Shown here piece by piece: positions 17,645 to 26,872 of a stretch of DNA of 52,068 nucleotides. Under the pieces are notes generated by a model. That model was not told where the DNA came from. It ran no database searches and was given only the letters and a program-made list of their open reading frames with translations. Position numbers and translations under genes: made by a program. Every line of letters begins with the position of its first letter. Within the stretch, counting starts at the first letter, position 1. The stretch is taken from assembly GCA_029263015.1 (NCBI GenBank), contig JAJCYI010000203.1:1-52068 (forward strand), in the 5' to 3' direction. This DNA comes from Saprospiraceae bacterium. GTDB taxonomy: Bacteria > Bacteroidota > Bacteroidia > Chitinophagales > Saprospiraceae.

Positions 17645-19873
17645 ATGAAATACCTATACACCCTATCGTTACTACTTTTTGTTCCCCTTTCTGTTTTTTC
17701 CAAGCACATTATTGGTGGGGTTGTTTCCTATGAATGTTTAGGAGGAGGAGTTTATAAGTTTACAATGAAAATGTACCGCGACTGTTCCGATTTGACTGGC
17801 GCGGGATTTGACAACCTAGCCCCATTCACCATTTTCAAAGGAGATCAGGAAATTGAAACGGTCTTCGTGCCACCGATGGTCATTGAAGATGTGGATCCTC
17901 CAACCATTCCTTGTTTGATTCTTCCACCGAATGTCTGTGTGGAAGAAGGGATTTATGAATTTGAATACGCTTTTTCTGATTGGCCTTCCGACCAAAGTTA
18001 TCACATTACTTATCAGCGGTGTTGCAGGAATGCCACCATTGTCAATATTCAGAACCCGAACGATGTTGGAGCTACTTTCACCATCGAAATATTGCCAGCA
18101 TCACAGGTCGTTTGTAATAACAGCCCTGTGTTCAATACTTTCCCTCCCATTGTTATATGTGTAGATCAACCCTTGAATTACGATCACAGTGCTTTTGATA
18201 TAGAAGGCGACCAATTGGTATATGACTTATGTTCACCATTGCTCGGAGGGGCACCCCCGGGTGGAGGTGGAGGCGGCGGGCCTTGTAATGTCGTTGCACC
18301 AAACCCTGCTTGTCCTCCCCCTTATGACGAGGCCATTTTTATCAACCCTCCTTATACCGAGTTGGTGCCGATGGGTGGTTCACCTGCGGTCAATATCCAC
18401 CCGATCACAGGATTGCTCACAGGGACACCCAATGCCCAGGGGCAGTTTGTGTTTGCGGTTTGCGTAAGCGAATTCCGAAATGGGCAATTAATGTCAGTAA
18501 TCAGACGTGACTTCCAATTCAATGTGGCCAGTTGTACGGCGTTGGTGGATGCCAGTGTCTCGGCAAGTAATATCGTTTTGGAAAATGATGAATACTATTT
18601 GAAAACTTGCAATGGATTGGAAATTAATATTGAGAATGAGAGCCAATCACAAAATAATGTCGATGAATACCGTTGGGAATTTTTTACAACGGATAGTTTA
18701 TTAGTGTACGATACTTGGGATTTGGATGCCTTGTTTCCAGGGTCTGGCCACTATAATGGTATGCTGATTTTAAATCCATCGGACACCCTGTGTGGCGATA
18801 CAGCCTTGATAAATATTGATATTTTCCCTGAAGTTGTGGCTGAATTTTCTTATGAATATGATACTTGTATTGCAGGGCCAGTAACATTTATAGATGCATC
18901 ATATATTGATGGCGTTGGTGGTATTTCGGAGAAGATTTGGGACTTTGGTGATGGAATTGTTGACAGTATCCAAAATAATCCGGTGCATGTTTACGATCAA
19001 CCCCAACTTGTGCCAGTCACTTTGCAAGTTTGGGACGAAAATGATTGTTTTGATGAAATTACAGAGAATGTGACCTATTTCCCAGTGCCCTCCCTTATTC
19101 TTGTGAAACCAAACGACACCTTGACCTGCCCCCCTGCGGAGATCACTTTTACCAACCTTTCCTCTCCTATTGACGATACCTACGATATTTTTTGGGAATT
19201 TGGGGATGGCGAGGTGTCCACTGACTTAAGCCCTTCCCATGTATATCGGGAAACGGGCCAATACGATGTAAGGCTCCAGATCATTTCTCCTATTGGCTGC
19301 ATGACCGATACCATATTTACTGACCTTGTAAGGTTGACTGAACCACCTGTTGCACTGTTCGATTACGAACCAAAAGAATTGAGTAACCTTGAGCCGGAAG
19401 TCCAGTTTTTTGACCAGTCATTGAATGCGGTGCATTGGGATTGGTTTGTCAACAATAAAGTGGTGGCGCAACAACAGGATTTCGATTATGTATTTCAAGA
19501 TACTGGTTTACAGAAAGTTACGCTCATAATTACTCATCCAGAATTCTGTCAGGATTCTATTACAAAGTTCATTGATGTGAAACCGGAGATTACGTTTTAC
19601 ATGCCAAATGCCTTTACCCCAAATGAAGATACAAACAATGAATTTTTCTTTGGCACAGGCATTCTGCCAGGCATTTCCAGCTATCGGATGGAGATCTGGG
19701 ACCGCTGGGGACAAAGGGTATTTGAGACTGATGCACCTGGCAATGGTTGGAACGGAAGAGTCGAAAATGCTGGGAAACTTGTCCAGGAAGGGGTTTATAT
19801 TTATACTGTCCGGTTCACTGGCCCAAGAGGGGCTCCGCACGAGTATAAAGGTTATGCAACAGTTATTCATTGA
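17645..19873 (+). CDS. Secreted PKD-domain protein, paralogue, T9SS type B C-terminus
   Basis: A 742-residue paralogue of the preceding protein with the same order of parts: signal peptide (LLLFVPLSVFS), HIIGGVVSYEC, Cys-rich N-terminal half (including CVEEGIYEFEY and SYHITYQRCCRNA, both also in the first copy), PKD domains (IWDFGDG, FWEFGDGE), and a gliding-motility C-terminal domain (YMPNAFTPNEDTNNEF, MEIWDRWGQRVFE, GVYIYTVRF). Differences include a Gly run near residue 205. A tandem duplication followed by divergence is the simplest explanation. Confidence 0.9.
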   Translation: MKYLYTLSLLLFVPLSVFSKHIIGGVVSYECLGGGVYKFTMKMYRDCSDLTGAGFDNLAPFTIFKGDQEIETVFVPPMVIEDVDPPTIPCLILPPNVCVEEGIYEFEYAFSDWPSDQSYHITYQRCCRNATIVNIQNPNDVGATFTIEILPASQVVCNNSPVFNTFPPIVICVDQPLNYDHSAFDIEGDQLVYDLCSPLLGGAPPGGGGGGGPCNVVAPNPACPPPYDEAIFINPPYTELVPMGGSPAVNIHPITGLLTGTPNAQGQFVFAVCVSEFRNGQLMSVIRRDFQFNVASCTALVDASVSASNIVLENDEYYLKTCNGLEINIENESQSQNNVDEYRWEFFTTDSLLVYDTWDLDALFPGSGHYNGMLILNPSDTLCGDTALINIDIFPEVVAEFSYEYDTCIAGPVTFIDASYIDGVGGISEKIWDFGDGIVDSIQNNPVHVYDQPQLVPVTLQVWDENDCFDEITENVTYFPVPSLILVKPNDTLTCPPAEITFTNLSSPIDDTYDIFWEFGDGEVSTDLSPSHVYRETGQYDVRLQIISPIGCMTDTIFTDLVRLTEPPVALFDYEPKELSNLEPEVQFFDQSLNAVHWDWFVNNKVVAQQQDFDYVFQDTGLQKVTLIITHPEFCQDSITKFIDVKPEITFYMPNAFTPNEDTNNEFFFGTGILPGISSYRMEIWDRWGQRVFETDAPGNGWNGRVENAGKLVQEGVYIYTVRFTGPRGAPHEYKGYATVIH

Positions 19874-19922
19874 TACCGTAAAATCGGTTTAGGAATTCTT
19901 ACCTTATAAATAATTTTTCTTT

Positions 19923-19930
19923 TACCTTTG
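19923..19930 (+). promoter_or_regulatory. Candidate -7 box of rplS
   Basis: TACCTTTG matches TAnnTTTG and lies 35 nt before the rplS ATG, a reasonable leader length. The -33 region has no clear TTG. Confidence 0.5.
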
Positions 19931-19965
19931 CGCCTCTTTAAAATTACCGTAAAAATTTAAGTAAA

Positions 19966-20331
19966 ATGGAAGCCGTAAATTACGTTCAGGAGCAGTTGGC
20001 CAAGAAGCTGGATTACCCAAAATTCCGTGCCGGTGATAATGTGGCGGTCAGCTATAGGATCATTGAAGGAAGCAAGGAGCGTATCCAAATTTTCCGTGGC
20101 AATGTGATCCAGATAAAAGGAGAAGGCGCAACAAAAACCTTCACGGTTCGCAAGATTTCAAGTGGTGTAGGTGTTGAGCGTATTTTTCCGCTCTTTTCCC
20201 CAAATATTGCTGGGATCGAAGTATTGAAGCGTGGCAAAGTGCGGAGGGCAAGGTTGTTCTATCTGAGGGGAGCTATTGGCCACAAAGCCCGTATCAAAGA
20301 GAAAAAATATATCAGGACAGAAAAGAAGTGA
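19966..20331 (+). CDS. rplS: 50S ribosomal protein L19
   Basis: Large-subunit ribosomal protein at the interface with the 30S subunit. The 121 residues match the family throughout: the [29 protein letters not shown] opening (split here by motif), [24 protein letters not shown], and the basic tail [15 protein letters not shown] followed by KARIKEKKY. It is a single gene here rather than part of the rpsP-rimM-trmD-rplS cluster known in Proteobacteria. Confidence 0.98.
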   Translation: MEAVNYVQEQLAKKLDYPKFRAGDNVAVSYRIIEGSKERIQIFRGNVIQIKGEGATKTFTVRKISSGVGVERIFPLFSPNIAGIEVLKRGKVRRARLFYLRGAIGHKARIKEKKYIRTEKK

Positions 20332-20360
20332 TTTAAGAACTTCGATTTTTGAGTTCCTTT

Positions 20361-20400
20361 CAAACGCCTTGCAGATACCCATTTGCAAGGCGTTTGTATT
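20361..20400 (+). terminator. Rho-independent terminator of rplS
   Basis: A perfect 13-bp stem, CAAACGCCTTGCA (20361-20373) and TGCAAGGCGTTTG (20384-20396), with a 10-nt loop and the T-rich tail TATTTTCT. It begins 30 bp after the rplS stop. Confidence 0.85.
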
Positions 20401-20431
20401 TTCTAACTTTGCCATCTCAATTTCTCAAAAA

Positions 20432-21202
20432 ATGAAGACTCCAGCTAAATATTTTCTTTCCACTACTTTCCTTTTTCTCCAAATTTCCCTTTTGTCTCAG
20501 ATTGTCAACATAGAAGAGCGGCGTGTCACAGGCACGAATGATTCAACTTATTGGTATGGATCTGCCCAACTTGGCGCAAATGTCAGCAAGGTAAAAGAGC
20601 AGGTCTTGCAGCTCAATTATACTGCTCAAGTGCAGTACAAACGAGGTAAATCCTTGACACTCTTATTAGTTAACGGGAATTTTCTGCGGGCTGGAGATGA
20701 AAATTTTGATGAAAAAGCCTTTGCCCACTTGCGTTACAACTATAAGATTGTTGATAAACTTTCAACCGAAACTTTTGCCCAAGTCCAGTACAACAAACTT
20801 TTACTGATTGAATCGAGGACTTTGGTAGGGACTGGACTGCGTTATCGGTTATTGAAAAGTAAAGATGGGAAACAGCGGGTCTATGGTGGGCTTGCCTATC
20901 TTTATGAACACACCCGTTTCCTTGAGGGGGGTGGGACTGAAAACTGGAACAGGCTAAGTTCTTATATTTCTTTCACATTCAGGCCTGGGGAAGGTGTCAA
21001 ATTGATTAATACGACTTATTACCAACCCAGCTTTTCAGACTTTGGCAATTACCGATTTGCCTCCGAATCCCGCGTGAGTTCGCCACTTGGAAAAAAACTA
21101 TCTTTGTTCACCAATTTTACATTTACCATTGACGAATCCCTCCCATCTGATGCCCCGACCAGTACCTATCGATGGCTCAACGGACTTACTTATAGGTTTT
21201 GA
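20432..21202 (+). CDS. DUF481 family outer-membrane beta-barrel protein
   Basis: A 256-residue protein of the DUF481/YdiY type. A signal peptide (YFLSTTFLFLQISLLSQ) is followed by repeated amphipathic strands that start with WYGSAQLGANVSKVKEQVLQ and alternate charged and hydrophobic residues, ending in an aromatic C-terminus (GLTYRF). This predicts a small outer-membrane barrel. Function unknown. The frame is open back into rplS, but that extension would read through the rplS terminator; the ATG at 20432 gives the signal peptide. Confidence 0.85.
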   Translation: MKTPAKYFLSTTFLFLQISLLSQIVNIEERRVTGTNDSTYWYGSAQLGANVSKVKEQVLQLNYTAQVQYKRGKSLTLLLVNGNFLRAGDENFDEKAFAHLRYNYKIVDKLSTETFAQVQYNKLLLIESRTLVGTGLRYRLLKSKDGKQRVYGGLAYLYEHTRFLEGGGTENWNRLSSYISFTFRPGEGVKLINTTYYQPSFSDFGNYRFASESRVSSPLGKKLSLFTNFTFTIDESLPSDAPTSTYRWLNGLTYRF

Positions 21203-21276
21203 TTTGACTAAGTGAAATGTAAAATTAAGAAGGGGTTAGCAAGGAAATGATATTTTCCAGATAGTCGAGTTTTATC

Positions 21277-21657
21277 TCAGGAGTGGTCATCTGTAGCGAG
21301 GAGATCTTCAACCGCTTGAAGTAACTCCCTGCGATCAAAGGGTTTTTCAAAAACCCTATTTGCGCCAATTGTAGATGCAACATTCAGAAAATGTTCAGGG
21401 ACTAAACGGCTCCCACCCGATATTGCGATAATCTTGATATTCGGAAAATCGCGTCGAACCTCAATGATTGTCTCTATACCTTCTTTCACAGGCATGAGGA
21501 GGTCGGTAATGACTAGGTCTACTGGCTTCTGATGGATGCATTTAATGGCCTCTTTACCATTAATGGCAGTTTCCACATCATATCCTTGTCTTTCCAAAGA
21601 CCGCTGAATAATTGTTAGAATCTGAACATTGTCATCTACGACAAGAATTTGTGCCAT
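21277..21657 (-). CDS. Single-domain response regulator
   Basis: A 126-residue stand-alone receiver domain. The acidic pocket is D8-D9 (VVDDN), the phosphoacceptor is D52 (LVITDLLMP), Ser80 is in IAISGG, and the conserved Lys is in FEKPF. With no output domain it would act by protein interaction, for example in a phosphorelay. It starts 4 bp after the kinase gene ends and reads the same way, so the two are almost certainly one transcript and likely partners. Confidence 0.93.
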   Translation of the reverse strand: MAQILVVDDNVQILTIIQRSLERQGYDVETAINGKEAIKCIHQKPVDLVITDLLMPVKEGIETIIEVRRDFPNIKIIAISGGSRLVPEHFLNVASTIGANRVFEKPFDRRELLQAVEDLLATDDHS

Positions 21658-21661
21658 ACTA

Positions 21662-24600
21662 CTAATTATTATTGCCCTGCCCCCGTTCCATCACACGGGA
21701 GATCACTTCCATAAGATGGCTACTGGTTACAGGTTTGGTAATAAAATCCTTGATACCTATCGCTTTTATCCTTTCTGGGATAACCACTCCAGTATATCCA
21801 GATATAAGAATAATAGGTATATCTGCCCGAATATTTAGTGCTTCTGCAGCAAGTGTTAACCCATTCATTTTGGGCATCATTTGATCTGTAATGACAATAT
21901 CAAAATGATCTGGTTGGGTGCGAAAGACTTCGAGAGCTTCAGCACCGTTTTTACTGGTAGTAACTTTGAAATTGTTTCTCTCAAGAACTCGTTTCATTAA
22001 TGAAATGACAATTTCATCATCATCAACAAGCAGAATTTTTTCATATCCGTTAGCAATCGGCTTAATTATTTTTTTTGCTTCCGGGGCTTTCCTGGTAGTT
22101 ACCGGTAACCAGACCCTGAATGTTGTTCCTTGACCAGGTTCGCTTTCTGCCGAAATATTTCCATGATGAGCCTGAACAATCCCGTGCACCACAGAAAGCC
22201 CCAGTCCAGTGCCTTTGCCAACCTCTTTTGTGGTGAAGAATGGTTCAAAGATTCGATCAAGTACCTTCTTATTTATGCCAGTCCCTGTATCACTGATTGT
22301 GAGTTGAACATATTTCTCATCACTGAGTGTAGGGATATCTTTCTTAAATGCGTCACATATAGCAACCGTTTCCAAGCTTATTGTTAGAACTCCACCCCGG
22401 TCTTTCATTGCATCTAAAGCATTCACACAAAGGTTCATTACAATTTGATGCATTTGGGCAGAATTTGCCACTACTAGGCTTTCACTCTCTTTGATATGCT
22501 TGTGAATTTCGATATTGGGTGACAATGTTATTTTCAACAGTTTAAGTGCTTCACTTACTACGGCGTGCATACTCACTGGCTTAAGTTCTGGTAATTCAGT
22601 TCGACTGAAAGCGAGTATTTGCTGTACTATCTCTTTGGCACGGTCAGTGGCTATCATCACTTCCTGTAAATCCTTGTAAACCTGAGTATTGGATTCCAAG
22701 TCTTCCAAACACAGGTCAACATAGCCGTGGATAGCCTGTAGGATATTGTTGAAATCGTGGGCAATTCCACCTGCCAGCCTCCCTATTGTTTCCATTTTTT
22801 GTGACTGGCGAAATTTTTCCTCAAATTGTACCCGCTCCATTTCTGCCTGCTTCTGTTTGGTGATGTCTTCTTTAATGGCAAGATAATGCGTGGTATCCCC
22901 AGCAGTATTTTTTATTGCAGAAATAAACATGGATTCCCAATAAAGCTCACCGCATTTTTTCTTATTCTGAATCTCTCCACGCCATTCACCACCAGCCTTA
23001 ACGGTCTCCCACAACGTCTTGTATGTTTCTTGAGGTGTTGTGCCCGATTTTAGGATACTCTGAGTATTCCCTATGGCTTCTTCAGCAGTATAACCAGTGA
23101 CTTGGGTGAACTTTGGGTTGACATACTCGATAATGCCCCGGGTGTCGGTAATAATAACCTCAACCGGGCTTTGTTCTATAACCTGTAAAAAAATTTTTAC
23201 TTTCTCCTTGGCTCGTTTCAGCTTAGTGATGTCAACAATTGCCACCAATGACCGTATTGCCTTTCCTTTCGCATCCTTCTCGGTGGTAGCGGATAAAAGA
23301 ATGTCCATTATCTTCCCATTCTTTTTCCGGACTTGGTATGGCCTGTCCCTGGCGATTCCCAACTTAATGAAATCTGGTTCAGACTTTTCTATCCTTCGAC
23401 GGGATTCTTCCGTCAGGAATCTGTATGAGTCCAAGCCCAAAACTTCTTCGCGGGTATAGCCTATCTTTTTAGTCCAAAAATCGTTGACACTTGTCAACCG
23501 GCCTTCCTCATCTATTGTATGCAACATGATAGGTGTATGTTGATACAATGAACGGTATCTTTCTTCACTTTGGAAAAGAACTTGTTCTGCCAGTTTGCTT
23601 TCTGTGACATCCCAAAAAATTCTCTGAACACCCACAATTTGACCCGCCGAATCGTAAACGGGGGTTTTAATAATTCTTTCAAATAATTTTTCACCATCTG
23701 CCCTAGTATTCTCTTGAACTGATTCATAGGTTTTTCCAGTTTCAACCACTTGACGATCAGATGCCCAGAATTTCTCGGCCAATTCACGTGGAGAGATATC
23801 GAAATCGGTCTTTCCTATAACCTTGTCAATCGTTCTATTGACCAGCTTACAAAAGCGATCATTGGCATATACAAATCGCCCTTCCAGGTCTTTTCGTATA
23901 ATGTATTGAGGGAGGTGTTCAACAAGCGATTCATACAGCAACTGTGAATTCCTGATGGCTTTTTCTGCCTCCCTGCGTTTAGTAATATCAAGGATAATTG
24001 CTGTAAATATTTCCAAGCCACTCTCGACACTTTTTTGCAGGTGCACTTCTACGTCATAACGACTCCCATCTTTTCTTTTGTGGTTGGTGAAAAATTCTAT
24101 TTTTATTTTTTTACCATCCCGTAATGGTTTTACAAGCTGTTCAAATTTTTTTAATGTGTAATCCTCCTTTAAGTCAAGGGGTGTGAGTGTCATCATTTCT
24201 TCCAAAGAATACCCAAGGTTATTTCTTGCAGCCGGATTAACGTAAACAAATTGGTAAGTCTTTGCATCAAAGATGTATATCTCGTTCAGGGAGTTCTCAA
24301 CCAAATTGCTGAGTCTGTGGTATTGTCCTTTCGCTTTTTTATGTTCAGTAATATCACGTGCAATACAAACGATGCCACGAACTTCACCAGAGCCATAAAA
24401 ATACGGTGCTTTAGTTGTCGAAAAGATCCGCTCCTCGCCTCTTACTAAAATTGTGTTTTCGAAAATTTGGGAAACCCTACTGGTAAGTACCTTCTTATCC
24501 TCCTCTTCGTATTTCTGGGCATTATCAGGTGAAAACAAATCGCTATTGATTTTTCCGATAATTTCATCTGAGAAATGACCTATTGCTTTTAGATATGAAC

Positions 24601-25000
24601 TATTTGACAATGTATTGCTTCCACTGATATCCTTCGCAAAAACAAGGTCCTCAGTACCTTCAATTATTGCATTGAGCAGGTCATATTTAGATTGTAATTC
24701 TTTCTCAGCCTTCTCTCTATTGTCGAATCTTTTGCGAGTTGTATTCTCAAATGCCAGCGTCAGTTTCATCATTGGGGTTGCAATCATTTCTGCTGCATCT
24801 TTTAACATTATTTCCGGAAACTCTTTGCATAAGATATGAACTGCCTCTTCATGTATTTTTGAAATCTCGTGGATTGGCGTATCTAAAGTTGCCAACTTAC
24901 TTCCCAGTTCAGCTAGCTCAGTTAGATGCTTTTCATTATTATCCCTGAAGTATTTTTTCAACAATACATAACACTTGTTTTTAATAGCATTTTCAGCCAT
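21662..25000 (-). CDS. Hybrid sensor histidine kinase with five PAS domains
   Basis: An 1112-residue soluble hybrid kinase; I see no membrane helix. After an N-terminal helical region, five PAS/PAC units can be traced by their PAC ends: DITEHKKAK, DITKRREAEK, DVTESKLAEQ, DITKLKRAKE and DITKQKQAEM. The HisKA box is GRLAGGIAHDFNNIL with His748, and the HATPase motifs are LCVNALDAM, ISDTGTGI and GKGTGLGLSVV. A C-terminal receiver has D1039 in DIVITDQMMP and the Lys in ITKPVT. The many PAS units suggest redox, oxygen or small-molecule sensing. Autophosphorylation could pass to its own receiver and to the adjacent single-domain regulator. Confidence 0.94.
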   Translation of the reverse strand: MAENAIKNKCYVLLKKYFRDNNEKHLTELAELGSKLATLDTPIHEISKIHEEAVHILCKEFPEIMLKDAAEMIATPMMKLTLAFENTTRKRFDNREKAEKELQSKYDLLNAIIEGTEDLVFAKDISGSNTLSNSSYLKAIGHFSDEIIGKINSDLFSPDNAQKYEEEDKKVLTSRVSQIFENTILVRGEERIFSTTKAPYFYGSGEVRGIVCIARDITEHKKAKGQYHRLSNLVENSLNEIYIFDAKTYQFVYVNPAARNNLGYSLEEMMTLTPLDLKEDYTLKKFEQLVKPLRDGKKIKIEFFTNHKRKDGSRYDVEVHLQKSVESGLEIFTAIILDITKRREAEKAIRNSQLLYESLVEHLPQYIIRKDLEGRFVYANDRFCKLVNRTIDKVIGKTDFDISPRELAEKFWASDRQVVETGKTYESVQENTRADGEKLFERIIKTPVYDSAGQIVGVQRIFWDVTESKLAEQVLFQSEERYRSLYQHTPIMLHTIDEEGRLTSVNDFWTKKIGYTREEVLGLDSYRFLTEESRRRIEKSEPDFIKLGIARDRPYQVRKKNGKIMDILLSATTEKDAKGKAIRSLVAIVDITKLKRAKEKVKIFLQVIEQSPVEVIITDTRGIIEYVNPKFTQVTGYTAEEAIGNTQSILKSGTTPQETYKTLWETVKAGGEWRGEIQNKKKCGELYWESMFISAIKNTAGDTTHYLAIKEDITKQKQAEMERVQFEEKFRQSQKMETIGRLAGGIAHDFNNILQAIHGYVDLCLEDLESNTQVYKDLQEVMIATDRAKEIVQQILAFSRTELPELKPVSMHAVVSEALKLLKITLSPNIEIHKHIKESESLVVANSAQMHQIVMNLCVNALDAMKDRGGVLTISLETVAICDAFKKDIPTLSDEKYVQLTISDTGTGINKKVLDRIFEPFFTTKEVGKGTGLGLSVVHGIVQAHHGNISAESEPGQGTTFRVWLPVTTRKAPEAKKIIKPIANGYEKILLVDDDEIVISLMKRVLERNNFKVTTSKNGAEALEVFRTQPDHFDIVITDQMMPKMNGLTLAAEALNIRADIPIILISGYTGVVIPERIKAIGIKDFITKPVTSSHLMEVISRVMERGQGNNN

Positions 25001-26202
25001 AAGTTGGAATTTTTACATCAGGAAGGGAGGCTATCTTAATATAAAACAGGGCAAAGGGTTTAGCTGCAAAACCGAGCAAGCTCAAACTATATGGGTTTGC
25101 CCTGTATAATTGCTGAAAGCATTGTGTACTCGATTTGCAGCGGTAGCTTTCAGTCGCCAGTCATTTGAACCCAACTGCTTCCGGTAGGTGGCAGGTGAAT
25201 TCACAGTCCCTGGGCTTTGCGGCAGGCACCGCCCATAACAATAGCCGTGCAATCAATGTGCCGGACTGCTTGGGGATGCAGTGGCACACATGGCCAAGCG
25301 TTGGTGCGGATTGAGTCCAGTACCCAAAATATCTCCATGCGCCATATGCCCGGATCAAGCCCAAGGGCTGTATATTAAAAACACCAAATCCAATGAACTA
25401 CCCCGAAGCAGGACTACCGGGGTGTCTCAGAATTTTAATTTCTTCGATGCAGGCATCGGGGAATTAAACCCAGCATTGATTAAACCGGGGGGATACCGCT
25501 TTTTGTTTTTCCAAGGGTGTACGGAAAAAAGTGACGGAAGCCTCTTTGCCTTTTTGCCCAAGAGGTGTGATCCTTGAACAGAAAACAGGAGGCCACCCCG
25601 CCACAGCCCAACATTTACAACTTTTAATGGGTTTATCGCTTGGTAATGAAAAAGAGGGCATGTTAAAAAAAGTCCAAATAAGCAGATAGTGAACAATATG
25701 AGCTCTTTGGGGCTTAATCCAATTGTTCAAACTTTGCCACATGCCCTCAAAAAAGGTTACTTACAGTACTTTTTTGTACCTGTACATGTGCTTTGTCTTT
25801 TGTTCTTTTCACCTCAAAAGGATGGGGACGCCCGTATCAATACAGAGCTGGACGCCCAAAGGTCGGAATAGGTTACGCCAGCCCATTTGGTTGATCTTAT
25901 CAACAATACGAACCAGGGCATCCTGTCACGCGGGATATGTTGAACGGGATGGCCTCAGTGGTCATTTTTCAAAATCAGTAAAGAGACTATTGGAAGAAGG
26001 TGACCGTACCACAACGCAGGTCAAAAAAGGAGCATCTATTTATCATGTTTCTTAAGTTTTTAATTTATAAACCAAGGGTTTCCCTAAAGAGAAGGCCGCA
26101 GTATTTCCTGAATATTAATGGTACTGTAAGATGAAGAAGAGCAATATTAGTGGTTGCTGTATATGTGGCCAAAAAAAACTATGAGAGCATGTAGTTTTTC
26201 AT
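25001..26202. other. Gene-poor intergenic region with foldable DNA
   Basis: 1.2 kb with no believable gene. Open frames of 60-110 codons exist on both strands but overlap each other, lack family features and do not resemble coding sequence. The first part (about 25040-25170) is rich in inverted repeats, including ACAGGGCAAA (25046-25055) with TTTGCCCTGT (25096-25105), GCTGCAAA (near 25063) with TTTGCAGC (near 25135), and TGAAAGC with GCTTTCA. It could be a decayed mobile element or a structured RNA. Confidence 0.5.
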
Positions 26203-26429
26203 TAGACTTGTTTTATCATAACTGATTGATTATCAGTATCTACTTGTTTTTAATTTAATCTAAAAAGTGGCGCAAAAACTCTACTATTCAATAAATTTAA
26301 ATTCAATTTTGTAATTGATTGATAATCAATCTTTAACGAATAATTATTTATATTTTACGAAAATATAAAATTCAATTTATTAAAATAATTTATTCGTAAT
26401 TCATTGATTCTCATAGTGAAACAAGTCTA
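26203..26429. repeat. MITE-like inverted-repeat element B
   Basis: A 227-bp AT-rich segment with imperfect inverted termini, TAGACTTGTTT at the left and its reverse complement AAACAAGTCTA at the right. The same TAGACTTGTT terminus bounds element A. No gene inside. Confidence 0.65.
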
Positions 26430-26583
26430 TTATCGTGAAATCCAAAGACTGTACCAACAAAAAAACAACAAAGTATTTACTGTTGTTTTTCGGTCATTTA
26501 CAATAGTCTTATACTCAATACCATTTTAAAATCAACCCTTGATTCGCATTTATCGTGAAATTAAGGATCGTGTAAAGAATTAG

Positions 26584-26748
26584 TTATAACAGTTTGGTAT
26601 CTGCTCGAACATAAATGGTGGATTCATATTCTCCAGTTCTAAAGCCGGAGCATATAATTTCTCCACTGCTGTTCACCATTGCGTTTTGAGCGGATACGAA
26701 ATTTGAACAAGGGCGAACATCGGGCAGCGATAGGCCGTTGTATTTGCA
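26584..26748 (-). pseudogene. Possible 3' remnant of a lost gene
   Basis: On the minus strand 54 codons end in TAA and read plausibly as protein (CKYNGLSLPDVRPCSNF, then NAMVNSSGEIICSGFR and GEYESTIYVRADTKLL). In-frame stops lie directly upstream of the segment. It looks like the tail of a secreted enzyme; I cannot name the family. A chance open frame is possible. Confidence 0.4.
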
Positions 26749-26872
26749 TTATCAAAATATATAGAAAAATGGGGTAGGGCTTTCCGGCAGAAAATAAGTT
26801 TAATGCCCAATAGCATGGATCGCAAGCAAGTCACCCCCTAACTTTACCGGACATTTCATCCAGAGCAACAAC

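Noticed and set aside
20276-20431. Upstream extension of the DUF481 gene into rplS
   Set aside because: It would read through the rplS terminator, and the signal peptide starts at the ATG at 20432.
25161-26055. Several 60-110 codon open frames on both strands in the gene-poor region
   Set aside because: They overlap each other on opposite strands, lack recognisable domains and have unusual Cys/Trp-rich composition, so they look like chance frames.
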